From: Desmospora profundinema | Lineage (GTDB): Bacteria > Bacillota > Bacilli > Thermoactinomycetales > DSM-45169 | DNA length: 64,000 bases | NCBI RefSeq assembly: GCF_031454155.1 | Contig: NZ_JAVDQG010000003.1 | Span: 310,001 to 374,000 of the forward strand | Direction: 5' to 3' | Made by a program: the position numbers and the translations under genes | Shown: piece after piece, positions 46,974-54,897 of the stretch | Numbering within the stretch: position 1 is the first letter of the stretch | Layout of the letters: each line of letters begins with the position of its first letter | The notes under the pieces: generated by a model | The model's database searches: none | Told to the model about the DNA's origin: nothing | Seen by the model: the letters and a program-made list of their open reading frames with translations, nothing else

Positions 46974-46992
46974 AACATACCATCGGTATGTT
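46974..46992. promoter_or_regulatory. Palindromic TetR-type operator between divergent genes
   Basis: AACATACC-ATC-GGTATGTT, a perfect 8-bp inverted repeat with 3-base spacer, 43 bases before the hydrolase start and 115 bases before the TetR start. Its GGTATGTT arm is also present in the operator at 52476-52497. Confidence 0.65.
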
Positions 46993-47034
46993 ATGATTGG
47001 TTTCAAATAAGAATATTGAAGGGGGATCATCATC

Positions 47035-47886
47035 ATGAAAGTAGCACGTGTCGATTTAGGCGTCATCCATTATTCAGATCAAGGTACGGGTCAGCCGATT
47101 GTTTTTTTACACGGTCTTTTGATTAATGGGAACACATGGAGGAAAGTCACGAAGAAGATCTCCAATCATTATCGTTGTATTGTTCCACATTTACCATTAG
47201 GCGCTCATACTCATCCTTTTAAGCGTGCAGCCGACTTGTCACCTTTGGGTATTGCTGATATCCTTAAACAGTTTTTAGATGAATTAGATCTAAAAGAGGT
47301 TATTTTAGTAGGTAACGATACAGGTGGAGCATTCGCACAAGCATTTACAATGTGTCACCCGGAGAGAGTATCCAAATTAGTACTTTGTAATTCAGATGCT
47401 TTTGAAATATTTCCACCTAATCATTTTTCATTCTTAAAAATAGGGGTGAAAGTTCCCGGATTTACTTTTCTGATGGCACAATCCTTTCGCTTCAAACCAT
47501 TCGTTAAGTCGTCATTGGTGTTAGGTTTACTGTCTCATACTCTAACAAAAGAATTGATATATCAATTATATTTACGCCATTTTGTTGAAAACAAAGGAGT
47601 TCGTTCAGATTTTGTAAAAGTGATTAATGGAATATCATCAGACATTACCCTTCAAGCCGCTCAAAAACTTTCTTACTTTGATAAACCTGTATTAATCATT
47701 TGGGGAACGGATGATAAAAAACTATTTCCTATTGAACTCGGTAAGAGAGTATCTGGCATTTTTCCAAATGCATGCTTTGAACCGGTGGAAGATTCACTTA
47801 CTTATGTGCAAGAAGATCAGCCAGAAAAGTTTGTAGAAAAATTGCTGGGTTTCCTGGAGAAAACGTCGGTCGAACATATTTCCTAA
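47035..47886 (+). CDS. Alpha/beta-hydrolase with Asp nucleophile (haloalkane dehalogenase-like), probably altered
   Basis: A 283-residue protein. Oxyanion region FLHGLLINGNTWRKV, nucleophile elbow GNDTGGAFAQ with Asp instead of Ser, as in haloalkane dehalogenases and epoxide hydrolases, and an acid at IIWGTDDKKLFP. The C-terminal segment that normally holds the catalytic His reads EDSLTYVQEDQPE, where family members have GHYVQED: Thr replaces His. Unless another His serves, the enzyme may be inactive or have a changed mechanism. GGGGGATCATCATC precedes the ATG. Divergent from a TetR gene and probably controlled by it. More AT-rich than the backbone. Confidence 0.75.
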   Translation: MKVARVDLGVIHYSDQGTGQPIVFLHGLLINGNTWRKVTKKISNHYRCIVPHLPLGAHTHPFKRAADLSPLGIADILKQFLDELDLKEVILVGNDTGGAFAQAFTMCHPERVSKLVLCNSDAFEIFPPNHFSFLKIGVKVPGFTFLMAQSFRFKPFVKSSLVLGLLSHTLTKELIYQLYLRHFVENKGVRSDFVKVINGISSDITLQAAQKLSYFDKPVLIIWGTDDKKLFPIELGKRVSGIFPNACFEPVEDSLTYVQEDQPEKFVEKLLGFLEKTSVEHIS

Positions 47887-48074
47887 TCGTTGTATATTCC
47901 TACCAGCCCTATACCAAGGTCCACTCCTTAACTGGAGTGGATCTTTAGTCGTCAAAGAAAAAGCTGAAATGGATGAATGAAACATCCCCTTTTTCAACGT
48001 TTAATAATTTTAAGAAAGGTTGAAATTAAAAACTTTTGATCGGCAGAATAGCGGGAGGAGGCCGCCGACAAACG

Positions 48075-48800
48075 ATGAAATCGTCTCAAACGGTCCATGT
48101 GGAACTGGAATTGGATATCCTTGAGGATGAAAAAACAGAAGAGTCCGAAAGTAAAGGACGTGGGATCGTACAATTTCTTGTAACAGTGATGCGGATTTTG
48201 TTCGGCGTAGGATGGTTGATGGCAGGAGTGACCAAGATTACAGAAAAGGAATGGTTCAGTCAGCCGGGGATATTTCTGCAGGACTATCTGGAACAGGCCG
48301 TGACATTGCCTGATGTACCGGAATTTTATAAGTATTTCATCCAGCACGTGGTACTGGATCATCTGCTGTTGTTCAACTATATGATCCCGATCACCCAAAT
48401 CATCTTAGGGTTGTTTCTGATCGGCGGTTTCCTGATTGTTCCCTCCGTTATCATTTGCCTGTTTATGCACGTCAACTTTATTCTCTCGGGAAACATGAAC
48501 CTGACCAGTCTGGTCCTTTATACCGCCGCCTTCGGTATCTTTCTCAGTAAGAATCGGGTCTATAAGTGGAGTCTGGACTCATACTGGGGCATTCAAAGGA
48601 AACCGACCATTAAGAAAAAAGTGGACGTTCGGGTGATAAATTCGAGTATGGCATCAGCCGGAAGCCTTCATGAACAAACAGTCGGTGTCGGAAACAGCCT
48701 CCAACCCCGTCGGTTAAGAGGGCGAAGGCGTTCTGTCGGGTGGATGGACAGAGGGGGGGAGAGATATCAGGAGAAGTATAGAAACTGGTATGAAAGATAA
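48075..48800 (+). CDS. DoxX-family membrane protein
   Basis: A 241-residue protein with about four hydrophobic segments (VTVMRILFGVGWLMAGVTKI; LLFNYMIPITQIILGLFLIGG; FLIVPSVIICLFMHVNFIL; LTSLVLYTAAFGIFL) in the DoxX/SURF4-like layout, and a basic cytoplasmic tail of about 60 residues. DoxX proteins accompany quinone- or thiol-dependent redox systems, but this one has no partner here. ATG at 48075; the GGGAGGAGG signal is about 15 bases upstream, so the exact start is uncertain. Confidence 0.75.
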   Translation: MKSSQTVHVELELDILEDEKTEESESKGRGIVQFLVTVMRILFGVGWLMAGVTKITEKEWFSQPGIFLQDYLEQAVTLPDVPEFYKYFIQHVVLDHLLLFNYMIPITQIILGLFLIGGFLIVPSVIICLFMHVNFILSGNMNLTSLVLYTAAFGIFLSKNRVYKWSLDSYWGIQRKPTIKKKVDVRVINSSMASAGSLHEQTVGVGNSLQPRRLRGRRRSVGWMDRGGERYQEKYRNWYER

Positions 48801-48884
48801 ATGGCTGGTACCAGCACGGGGCAATTAGGATGTGTCCGATGAATGAGGATGAAATCCGAGGTTGGTGCTTCGTTGCAAAAAAGA

Positions 48885-48911
48885 GCATAGCGAGACCGGG
48901 AATGAAGTGCC
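48885..48911 (+). repeat. C-unit repeat, copy 3 (left part)
   Basis: GCATAGCGAGACCGGGAATG and a few bases more. The copy is interrupted by elements B1 and A2; its right part (ACGAGACTGGTGCTTTGTG) resumes at 49215-49233. Confidence 0.65.
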
Positions 48912-48915
48912 TTAG

Positions 48916-49049
48916 GGCGTATCTGGTGATTCAATTTTCCGTGAGAAAAAGGGAGGGTCGGTATGGCTTTTGGTGCGCCTTTGCGCTTTTTGCAACGAAA
49001 CGAGCTATACCGGCCCGGAATCTCGCCCTACGGATTTACCAGACAGGCC
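48916..49049. mobile_element. MITE-like element B, copy 1
   Basis: A 134-bp non-coding element flanked by TTAG (48912-48915) and CTAG (49050-49053). Left end GGCGTATCTGGTGATTCAAT, right end ACCAGACAGGCC; an internal inverted repeat (GGTCGGTATGGC/GCTATACCGGCC) and the core CCTTTGCGCTTTTTGCAACG. Inserted in a C unit and directly followed by A2. Confidence 0.75.
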
Positions 49050-49053
49050 CTAG

Positions 49054-49210
49054 TACTACAGTTGTGCTTATAAGAGCAGGTGCAGATGTGAGAAGGGAGG
49101 GTGGTGGGATGGCTGCGATCCTTTGCGCTTTTTGCAAGAGATCGAAGACAGCCCGCCAGCCCGACCAAACCACGCTCCTATACACTCTTCGTACAAATGC
49201 AACTGTAGTA
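49054..49210. mobile_element. MITE-like element A, copy 2
   Basis: A 157-bp element with perfect terminal inverted repeats TACTACAGTTG / CAACTGTAGTA and identical flanks CTAG (49050-49053 and 49211-49214). The left CTAG is also the right flank of B1. Closely matches A1 at 31936-32091. Confidence 0.8.
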
Positions 49211-49214
49211 CTAG

Positions 49215-49233
49215 ACGAGACTGGTGCTTTGTG
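49215..49233 (+). repeat. C-unit repeat, copy 3 (right part)
   Basis: ACGAGACTGGTGCTTTGTG continues the C unit after the nested B1-A2 insertion. Confidence 0.6.
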
Positions 49234-49306
49234 AAGTACAAAGGCGAATCAAAAGCCGACCATTCCTCTTCCTAATAAACAATCCCCCATCGCTCGATCT
49301 CTTCGG

Positions 49307-49999
49307 CTAACCGTTATCCCCCTTTATACGAGCAACAATTTTGGTATGGTTACTCGATAGCAGTTCTTTATCACTGATGATCCATGTGTGGTTTTGAGAA
49401 TGTTTCCTTCGGACAGCTACAAAATGGTGCTTTCCCGCGGAGACCAGCTTAAATCCTTTCGCCTTGCAGTCTCTGCAAAACTGGTCGTCTTCACCTACAT
49501 TCCGATTTGGAAAGCGAACTTTATTAAAAACCTGTTTTTTTATAAAAAGGGTCGCACCGGGAAGCAAAGAAGGGCTTCGGACCTGGCGGAGGATTAAAAC
49601 ACGTGGTCCTTGAAGCCAAACATAATGGGTTCGTTTCCCGATAATGTCGGCATAGGTGGTTTTGGATATCTGCATATAATCTGTCAGATAAAAAGGGGAA
49701 TAAAAATCATCATCATCAAACTTGGCTATATATCCGTACCTGGATCTCTTCACTCCAAAATTTAAACATTCCCCTAACGTTACGTTTTCCGGGAGTCTGT
49801 AAATAGACACATTCCTATATTTTTTGGCCGTCTCCCTGTATGGATCGATTGCGATGGAGTCTTTGTTCAAGATGATGATGAGCTCTTTATTGGGCCATCG
49901 TTGTCTATGGTAATTATTAAACAAATGGTTGATATACGATGCACGTTTTGTGCAAGTGATGATGGAAACTCCGGTGTTCGTTTGTGAAGTGGCATTCAA
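49307..49999 (-). CDS. Glycosyltransferase family 2-like protein, paralogue 1
   Basis: A 230-residue GT-A type protein without a membrane segment. Seen: GVSIITCTKRASYINHLFNNY at the start, ELIIILNKD, LNFGVKRSRYGYIAKFDDDDFYSP with the metal-binding DDD(D) motif at about 100, and the C-terminal HSQNHTWIISDKELL. The TTG at 49999 is chosen because GAGGAGG lies 8 bases before it; the longer frame upstream is basic and unlike its twin. Paralogous to the gene at 50293-51021, which is divergent. Probably adds sugars to a cell-surface or spore-surface polymer; acceptor unknown. AT-rich. Confidence 0.8.
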   Translation of the reverse strand: MNATSQTNTGVSIITCTKRASYINHLFNNYHRQRWPNKELIIILNKDSIAIDPYRETAKKYRNVSIYRLPENVTLGECLNFGVKRSRYGYIAKFDDDDFYSPFYLTDYMQISKTTYADIIGKRTHYVWLQGPRVLILRQVRSPSLLPGATLFIKKQVFNKVRFPNRNVGEDDQFCRDCKAKGFKLVSAGKHHFVAVRRKHSQNHTWIISDKELLSSNHTKIVARIKGDNG

Positions 50000-50292
50000 C
50001 CAGACGACCTCCTCAACAAAAAATGCTCCTTTACTATGGTACGGATGATTAATAAAAACATGACGGCAAATCCATCGGTGTATTAGTGGAAAACTAGTTT
50101 CATTGGTGCATCTGACTCTCCAATAAATTCCATTCATAGGATACAATATTTGTAGAACTCCAAAGAACTCTTCGTGTGTGATGATATAGGCAGCGAAGGG
50201 ATTTTTAATAGCGAAATGATCACGAGGTTGTCAAATGAATAAAGGGTTTTTCCTACACACTCGCCTTACTGAAGTCCATGGGAGGGGATCAT

Positions 50293-51021
50293 TTGGAGAT
50301 GGGGATGTCGAAAAAAAAATGGAGCGACGGGGTTTCCATCATTACATGTACAAAGCGCCCCCAATGTGTCCACAATTTGTTTAACAATTATAAGAGACAA
50401 ATTGCTATAGATAAGGAACTGATCATTATATTAAATCATGACGGGATGGACATAAATCAGTACATCAACCTGGCGAAATGTTATAGAAACGTACGAGTAT
50501 ATCAACTTCCGGGAACCACATCTCTGGGTCGGTGTTTAAACTTCGGAGTGACAAAGGCCAGATTTAAATATGTGGCCAAATTTGACGATGATGATTATTA
50601 CTCTCCATATTACCTTAGAGAAGGTCTTCGGGCATTTCGATCGACGAATGCGGATATTGTGGGTAAACGGACGATGTTCATGTATCTAAAAGAAAAAAAA
50701 CTATTACTGATACGGCGTCCTGGAAATGAAAACAAATACTCCAATCGTGTGGTTAGCGCAACGATACTGGCAAAAAAGGATATATTTAAAACGGTAAAAT
50801 TTCCTGACCGGTCGATAGGTGAAGGTCCCGAGTTTTTAAACGATTGCAGTGAAAAAGGGTTTAAAATATATTCAACGAGTCGGTATAACTTTGTCGCCAA
50901 CAGACGGAAGGATCACAAGAGTCATACGTGGCAAATTACTTATGACGTCTTATTGAAACAGCACTGCAAAATCGTTTCCCATACAAATCAGTATCAGGTA
51001 CTGGCTAGAATGCCTTTTTAA
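50293..51021 (+). CDS. Glycosyltransferase family 2-like protein, paralogue 2
   Basis: A 242-residue paralogue of the previous protein: GVSIITCTKRPQCVHNLFNNY, ELIIILNHD, LGRCLNFGVTKARFKYVAKF with DDDDYYSPYY, and HKSHTWQITYDVLLKQH at the end. The TTG at 50293 is preceded by GGGAGGGGATCA, mirroring the TTG start of its twin; ATGs at 50299 and 50305 are alternatives. Transcribed divergently from paralogue 1. Clearly more AT-rich than the flanking backbone, suggesting horizontal origin of the pair. Confidence 0.8.
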   Translation: MEMGMSKKKWSDGVSIITCTKRPQCVHNLFNNYKRQIAIDKELIIILNHDGMDINQYINLAKCYRNVRVYQLPGTTSLGRCLNFGVTKARFKYVAKFDDDDYYSPYYLREGLRAFRSTNADIVGKRTMFMYLKEKKLLLIRRPGNENKYSNRVVSATILAKKDIFKTVKFPDRSIGEGPEFLNDCSEKGFKIYSTSRYNFVANRRKDHKSHTWQITYDVLLKQHCKIVSHTNQYQVLARMPF

Positions 51022-51250
51022 TGATCGCATTAAGGTGGCCGGTGTGGTTGTCCAAGCATTGGCTGTTTATGTGGTTCGCCACGGATGCATGACTGAAAGG
51101 TCAAGTGAAATCAGGAGGGATAAAATCGAACAGATTGGAATAAAGTGGGCTTAGTGAAGAGGGGAGGCGATATCGACATAGTGGTAAAGGGATGGAGTTT
51201 GAAGAATGACTAGGCTTTGAAATCGGCAAACAAAAAGGGGGAAAGTGGGT

Positions 51251-51493
51251 ATGGGGTGGAGAATCGGTCCGAGTTCCCTCAGTCCGGGACAGAGTGCACG
51301 CTGGTGGTTCCATTGGTCGGGATGGCCTGGCCAGGAAGTGATCGGTGTCCAGCCCACCACTTCCGGAAGCGAGCTTCGCTGGTCGGATCCCGGTGTCCGA
51401 ATGAACGCTGACGGTTCAACTACTTACTTTATGTCGGTAAGAAACACCGGACCCTACGCGGTTCAATTCTACTGGGTTGGAAACAAGATCTAA
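51251..51493 (+). CDS. Small Trp-rich protein of unknown function
   Basis: An 80-residue protein rich in Trp, Gly and Ser (GWRIGPSSLSPGQSARWWFHW, ending VRNTGPYAVQFYWVGNKI), predicted mostly beta-strand, without a signal peptide. ATG at 51251 with GGGGGAAAGTGGGT upstream. The pattern recalls small carbohydrate- or lipid-binding beta domains, but I cannot name a family. It precedes another small gene by 8 bases, so they may work together. Confidence 0.55.
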   Translation: MGWRIGPSSLSPGQSARWWFHWSGWPGQEVIGVQPTTSGSELRWSDPGVRMNADGSTTYFMSVRNTGPYAVQFYWVGNKI

Positions 51494-51501
51494 GGAAAAG
51501 G

Positions 51502-51774
51502 ATGGAGATGCCGATGAAGGCGATCTGCCTGTCCGACGAACAAGGCCGCATCCTGTCCATCAGCTTGCTGAACGAATCGGGAAAAGAACCGTCGGGAATC
51601 ACCGGTGGAGGAATCGTTCCTGAAGATGGACACTATGTTTGCCAATTGGATTTACCTGCCGAAGTGGAGAAAAAAACCTTACCGGATATTCAACAAGAGT
51701 ACCGGATCGATATGGGTAAAGGCGCACCGCGCCTGGTCCATGTGAAGAGTTTCAAGGAGCCTTACAGGAAGTAA
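51502..51774 (+). CDS. Small protein of unknown function
   Basis: A 90-residue soluble protein: an acidic, beta-rich pattern (ICLSDEQGRILSISLLNESG, then HYVCQLDLPAEVEKK) with one Cys in each half. AAGGAAAAGG precedes the ATG at 51502; an in-frame ATG at 51514 is also possible. Co-transcribed with the Trp-rich gene, followed by a terminator. No recognised family. Confidence 0.55.
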   Translation: MEMPMKAICLSDEQGRILSISLLNESGKEPSGITGGGIVPEDGHYVCQLDLPAEVEKKTLPDIQQEYRIDMGKGAPRLVHVKSFKEPYRK

Positions 51775-51822
51775 TGGGGTTTCAATAAGAAAGTAGGATT
51801 ACGTAAACTAAGTCAAGCAGTC

Positions 51823-51852
51823 AGCCTCCGTCGATTCGGCGGAGGTTTTTTC
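51823..51852 (+). terminator. Terminator after the small gene pair
   Basis: CCTCCG-9-CGGAGG followed by TTTTTTC. Confidence 0.75.
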
Positions 51853-51995
51853 TTATAGGAAGCTGGCATCGTTTTAAAACCAAAGTAAAAGAAACGGAAA
51901 GGTGAATTATGGGGTAGATCTCTTTAATGTTATAAGCCCTTATCATGAATTAAGGATCATAAAAGTAGTGACTGATCCGATTTGACCCATTCAGC

Positions 51996-52358
51996 CTAAA
52001 CATAAATTAAATACAGCAAAAAGAGAATGCATAATGTGAAAACAGCGAAGCTCCATACAATCAGTCCGTAAGAAGGGGATACAAAGGTTTGCTCATTAAT
52101 TCTTTTTCTTTTTATCATGTAACTAACGGTTGCATAGAGGATGGTAGCAAAACCGATACCGATGGATACCTGGCCGATCATTTGAGCGATATGATCGCTG
52201 ATGCCTTTGAAATAGATCGTACTCAAAAAGTGTAGCTTTGCAGAAAAATAGCCGATGCCCATGATCGTCAAGGCTGTTCTGATCCATGCCAAATAGGTTC
52301 GTTCATTCGCCAGATGTTGCTGGATGTATTTCGAGTCAACGGTTTGTTGTTTGTCCAT
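51996..52358 (-). CDS. DUF202 (YidH-like) membrane protein
   Basis: A 120-residue protein: YIQQHLANERTYLAWIRTALTIMGIG is the DUF202 signature, followed by two further membrane segments (SIGIGFATILYATVSYMI; VWSFAVFTLCILFLLYLIYV). GAGGTGAAGG lies before the ATG at 52358. DUF202 proteins (YidH, and VTC-linked domains) are small inner-membrane proteins of unclear function. Confidence 0.85.
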   Translation of the reverse strand: MDKQQTVDSKYIQQHLANERTYLAWIRTALTIMGIGYFSAKLHFLSTIYFKGISDHIAQMIGQVSIGIGFATILYATVSYMIKRKRINEQTFVSPSYGLIVWSFAVFTLCILFLLYLIYV

Positions 52359-52446
52359 TTCCTTCACCTCGTCATTATTATAGCGCAAGATATATCTGTG
52401 TTTAAAAAACGGAAAGCTTCCCGCTGAGCGGTATAACCAAAAACAT

Positions 52447-52497
52447 TTGAATCGTCTGCACTATCGTGGTAATATACATACTAACCGGTCGGTATGT
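52447..52497 (+). promoter_or_regulatory. Promoter and TetR-type operator of the acyl-CoA dehydrogenase gene
   Basis: TTGAAT (52447-52452), 17 bases, TAATAT (52470-52475), immediately followed by the near-palindrome ACATAC-TA-ACCGGT-CG-GTATGT (52476-52497). The operator covers the start point, a typical repressor position. The same core ATACTAACCGGTCGGTAT recurs at 56496-56513. Confidence 0.8.
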
Positions 52498-52596
52498 TAT
52501 GAATCGATGATGAAAGGAAAGGGAAAGGAAAGCATCTCCATTGGCGTATCCACAGCCAATCATCGGTCGAGGAGATCGATCCCAAGGGAGGTTCTC

Positions 52597-53796
52597 ATGA
52601 ATTTCACTTATTCGGATAAAGTGAACGAGCTGCGGGAGAAATTGCTGTCGTTTATGGAAAGGGTCGTTTATCCCAACGAGAGTGTCTATGCCCAGCAATT
52701 GCGAGAGGGGAATCGATGGTCGGTTCCGCCGGTGATGGAGGAGATGAAGGCGGAGGCGAAGAAAGCGGAGCTTTGGAATCTGTTTTTGCCGGACAGCAGA
52801 CGGGGAGGCGGACTGACCAACCTGGAATACGCCCCTCTTTGTGAAATTATGGGCCGTTCCTTTATCGCACCCGAGGTGTTTAACTGTTCCGCTCCTGATA
52901 CAGGCAACATGGAAGTGTTGGAACGGTACGGTACCGAAGAGCAGAAAGCACGCTGGCTGAAACTGCTGCTCGCGGGAGAGATCCGTTCCTGTTTCTCCAT
53001 GACGGAACCGGATGTGGCTTCCTCCGATGCGACCAACATGGAGGCGACCATTATCCCCGACGGGGACGAATACGTGATTCACGGCCGCAAGTGGTGGTCC
53101 TCCGGAGCGGGGGATCCACGGTGCAAAGTGGCCATTGTCATGGGGAAAAGCAACCCGGATGCTCCGAGGCACGCCCAGCACTCGATGATTCTGGTTCCCC
53201 TGGATACACCGGGGGTCCGCATCGAAAGGATGCTCCCGGTGTTCGGTTATGATGATGCTCCTCATGGACACGCGGAGATTTTGTTCGATCAGGTGCGCGT
53301 GTCCCAGTCCAACATCATCTGGGGAGAAGGAAAAGGGTTTGCCATTGCACAGGGGCGTCTGGGTCCGGGGCGGATACACCACTGCATGCGCCTGATCGGC
53401 GTGGCGGAGCGGGCGTTGGAATTGATGGTCCGCCGGGTCAAGGAACGGATTGCTTTCGGTAAACCGCTGTCGGAACAAGGAGTAATCCGGGAGTGGATCG
53501 CCGATTCCCGGATCGAGATCGAACAAGCCCGTCTGTTGACTTTGAAAGTGGCCGATATGATGGACAAGGTGGGGAACAAAGTAGCCAAACAGGAAATTGC
53601 GATGATCAAAGTGGTAGCTCCCAACATGGCTCTGCGTGTGATTGATCGGGCGATTCAAGCCCATGGAGGAGCGGGAGTGAGTGACGACTTCCCCTTGGCT
53701 TTTATGTGGTCCCAGGCACGAACCCTTCGTCTGGCTGATGGTCCGGATGAGGTTCATCGCCGCTCAATCGCCAAACTCGAATTGTCACACCGCTGA
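52597..53796 (+). CDS. Acyl-CoA dehydrogenase
   Basis: A 399-residue FAD enzyme introducing a double bond next to the thioester of acyl-CoA. Seen: [18 protein letters not shown], the FAD/substrate region [36 protein letters not shown], and [18 protein letters not shown] with [16 protein letters not shown] at the end. The long-chain/ACAD10-11-like group fits the length and motifs. ATG at 52597 with GGGAGGTTCTC; the leader carries the TetR-type operator. First gene of the catabolic cluster. Confidence 0.92.
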   Translation: MNFTYSDKVNELREKLLSFMERVVYPNESVYAQQLREGNRWSVPPVMEEMKAEAKKAELWNLFLPDSRRGGGLTNLEYAPLCEIMGRSFIAPEVFNCSAPDTGNMEVLERYGTEEQKARWLKLLLAGEIRSCFSMTEPDVASSDATNMEATIIPDGDEYVIHGRKWWSSGAGDPRCKVAIVMGKSNPDAPRHAQHSMILVPLDTPGVRIERMLPVFGYDDAPHGHAEILFDQVRVSQSNIIWGEGKGFAIAQGRLGPGRIHHCMRLIGVAERALELMVRRVKERIAFGKPLSEQGVIREWIADSRIEIEQARLLTLKVADMMDKVGNKVAKQEIAMIKVVAPNMALRVIDRAIQAHGGAGVSDDFPLAFMWSQARTLRLADGPDEVHRRSIAKLELSHR

Positions 53797-53880
53797 CCCG
53801 GCAAATGTATCTTCGTCGATCCTAGAGCCCTTCAACCCACCTCAAGGAACCGGCGGAGTGAGCAGGAGGGGAGCCATGGA

Positions 53881-54618
53881 ATGAAAAAACTTCGGGTATG
53901 GATGCGAAAAGAGGAAATCGACACGGATCGATTGGCCGGGAGCATCGCTGTAGTGATCGATGTACTGCTGGCCACCACCACGCTTTATGCGATTGTAGAA
54001 GCCGGTGCCCGGCGTGTATTTCCGGTGGGCAGCATGGAGGAGGCCGTAGAACTGCGCAAAAGGTTGAATTCGCCCCGGATGCGGACCGGAGGAGAGGAGA
54101 ACGGGCTTCTGATTGAGGGATTCGATTTCGGTCCTTTTCCCGATGAGTTTACTGCTGAGAACACAGGCGGGAACGATATCGTCTTTTTGACCACGAATGG
54201 GACGCGGGCCATCGCAAAGGCCCAGTCGGCATCCCGGCTTCTCCTCGGCTGCCTGCGAAACGCACCCTCAGTCGCTCGATGGTTGCAGGAGGCGGATTGC
54301 GACGACGTTTCTTTCATCTGTGCAGGATCAAAAGGACATGTATCTCTGGAAGATATCTTGTGTGCCGCTGCGATTCTGTCGCGGATGGATACACGGGGTT
54401 GGAAGTTGGACGATGCAGCATGGCTGGTACGGGAATTCGGACGGAACCAAAAACAGAAGACATCAGACATTTTGGAAGAGTCACGCGTCGGTCGTTGGTT
54501 CGTCAAAAACGGGAAGGTTGATCTTCTTCGTTACGTCGGGGAAATCGGTGCGAGTAATTCACTTGTTGAGGTGAGGGATGGTCAAGTGCTCTCCCTTCCC
54601 TCTAGGGCCGTCAGGTAA
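53881..54618 (+). CDS. comB: 2-phosphosulfolactate phosphatase (ComB family)
   Basis: A 245-residue ComB-type Mg-dependent phosphatase: VVIDVLLATTTLYAIVEAGARRVFPV, GFDFGPFPDEF, VFLTTNGTRAIAKA and FICAGSKGHVSLEDILCAAAI. ComB dephosphorylates 2-phospho-3-sulfolactate, a coenzyme M step in archaea. The B. subtilis homologue YitC is linked to 3-sulfolactate in spores, a likely role in a spore former. The last three codons and the TAA stop lie inside MITE element B2, so the natural C terminus has been replaced by a few element-encoded residues. Its presence between acyl-CoA catabolism genes is unexplained. Confidence 0.85.
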   Translation: MKKLRVWMRKEEIDTDRLAGSIAVVIDVLLATTTLYAIVEAGARRVFPVGSMEEAVELRKRLNSPRMRTGGEENGLLIEGFDFGPFPDEFTAENTGGNDIVFLTTNGTRAIAKAQSASRLLLGCLRNAPSVARWLQEADCDDVSFICAGSKGHVSLEDILCAAAILSRMDTRGWKLDDAAWLVREFGRNQKQKTSDILEESRVGRWFVKNGKVDLLRYVGEIGASNSLVEVRDGQVLSLPSRAVR

Positions 54619-54796
54619 TTTAATTTCCTGCAAGAACAAGAGAGGGTCGGTGTGGCTTTTGGTTCGCCATTGCACTCACAGAGCACAAGTCTCGCCTGGG
54701 TCACTTCGTTCCCGGTCTCGCTATGCGCTTTTTGCAACGAAACGAAGACAGCTATACCGACCCGGGGTCTCACCCTGCGGATTATTCAGACACGCC
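54606..54796. mobile_element. MITE-like element B, copy 2, carrying an inserted C unit
   Basis: Element B flanked by CTAG on both sides (54602-54605 and 54797-54800). Left GGCCGTCAGGTAATTTAAT, right end TTCAGACACGCC; the core GCGCTTTTTGCAACGAAACG is present. Compared with B1 and B3 it contains an extra 54-bp segment (54673-54726), the C unit in reverse orientation. The element provides the stop codon of the upstream ComB-like gene. Confidence 0.78.
54673..54726 (-). repeat. C-unit repeat, copy 4 (inside element B2)
   Basis: Read on the minus strand: GCATAGCGAGACCGGGAACG followed by AAGTGACCCAGGCGAGAC and TTGTGCTCTGTGAGTG. The most complete copy of the unit; it contains GCGAGAC twice as a direct repeat. 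Confidence 0.7.
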
Positions 54797-54897
54797 CTAG
54801 CTCCCGGACGGTTGCCTCAACCGATTAGTAAGCCGTCCATGTGCTTTTATCCTGTGGCAAATATATGACAGATAATGGAATTAGGCAGAAAGGGTGA

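Noticed and set aside
48830-49234. 134-residue frame in the MITE/C-unit cluster
   Set aside because: Consists of repeat sequence; the peptide changes with each element copy and has no coding signal.
52402-53757. 451-residue minus-strand frame opposite the acyl-CoA dehydrogenase gene
   Set aside because: Shadow of a clear, well conserved gene; low-complexity composition, no ribosome site.
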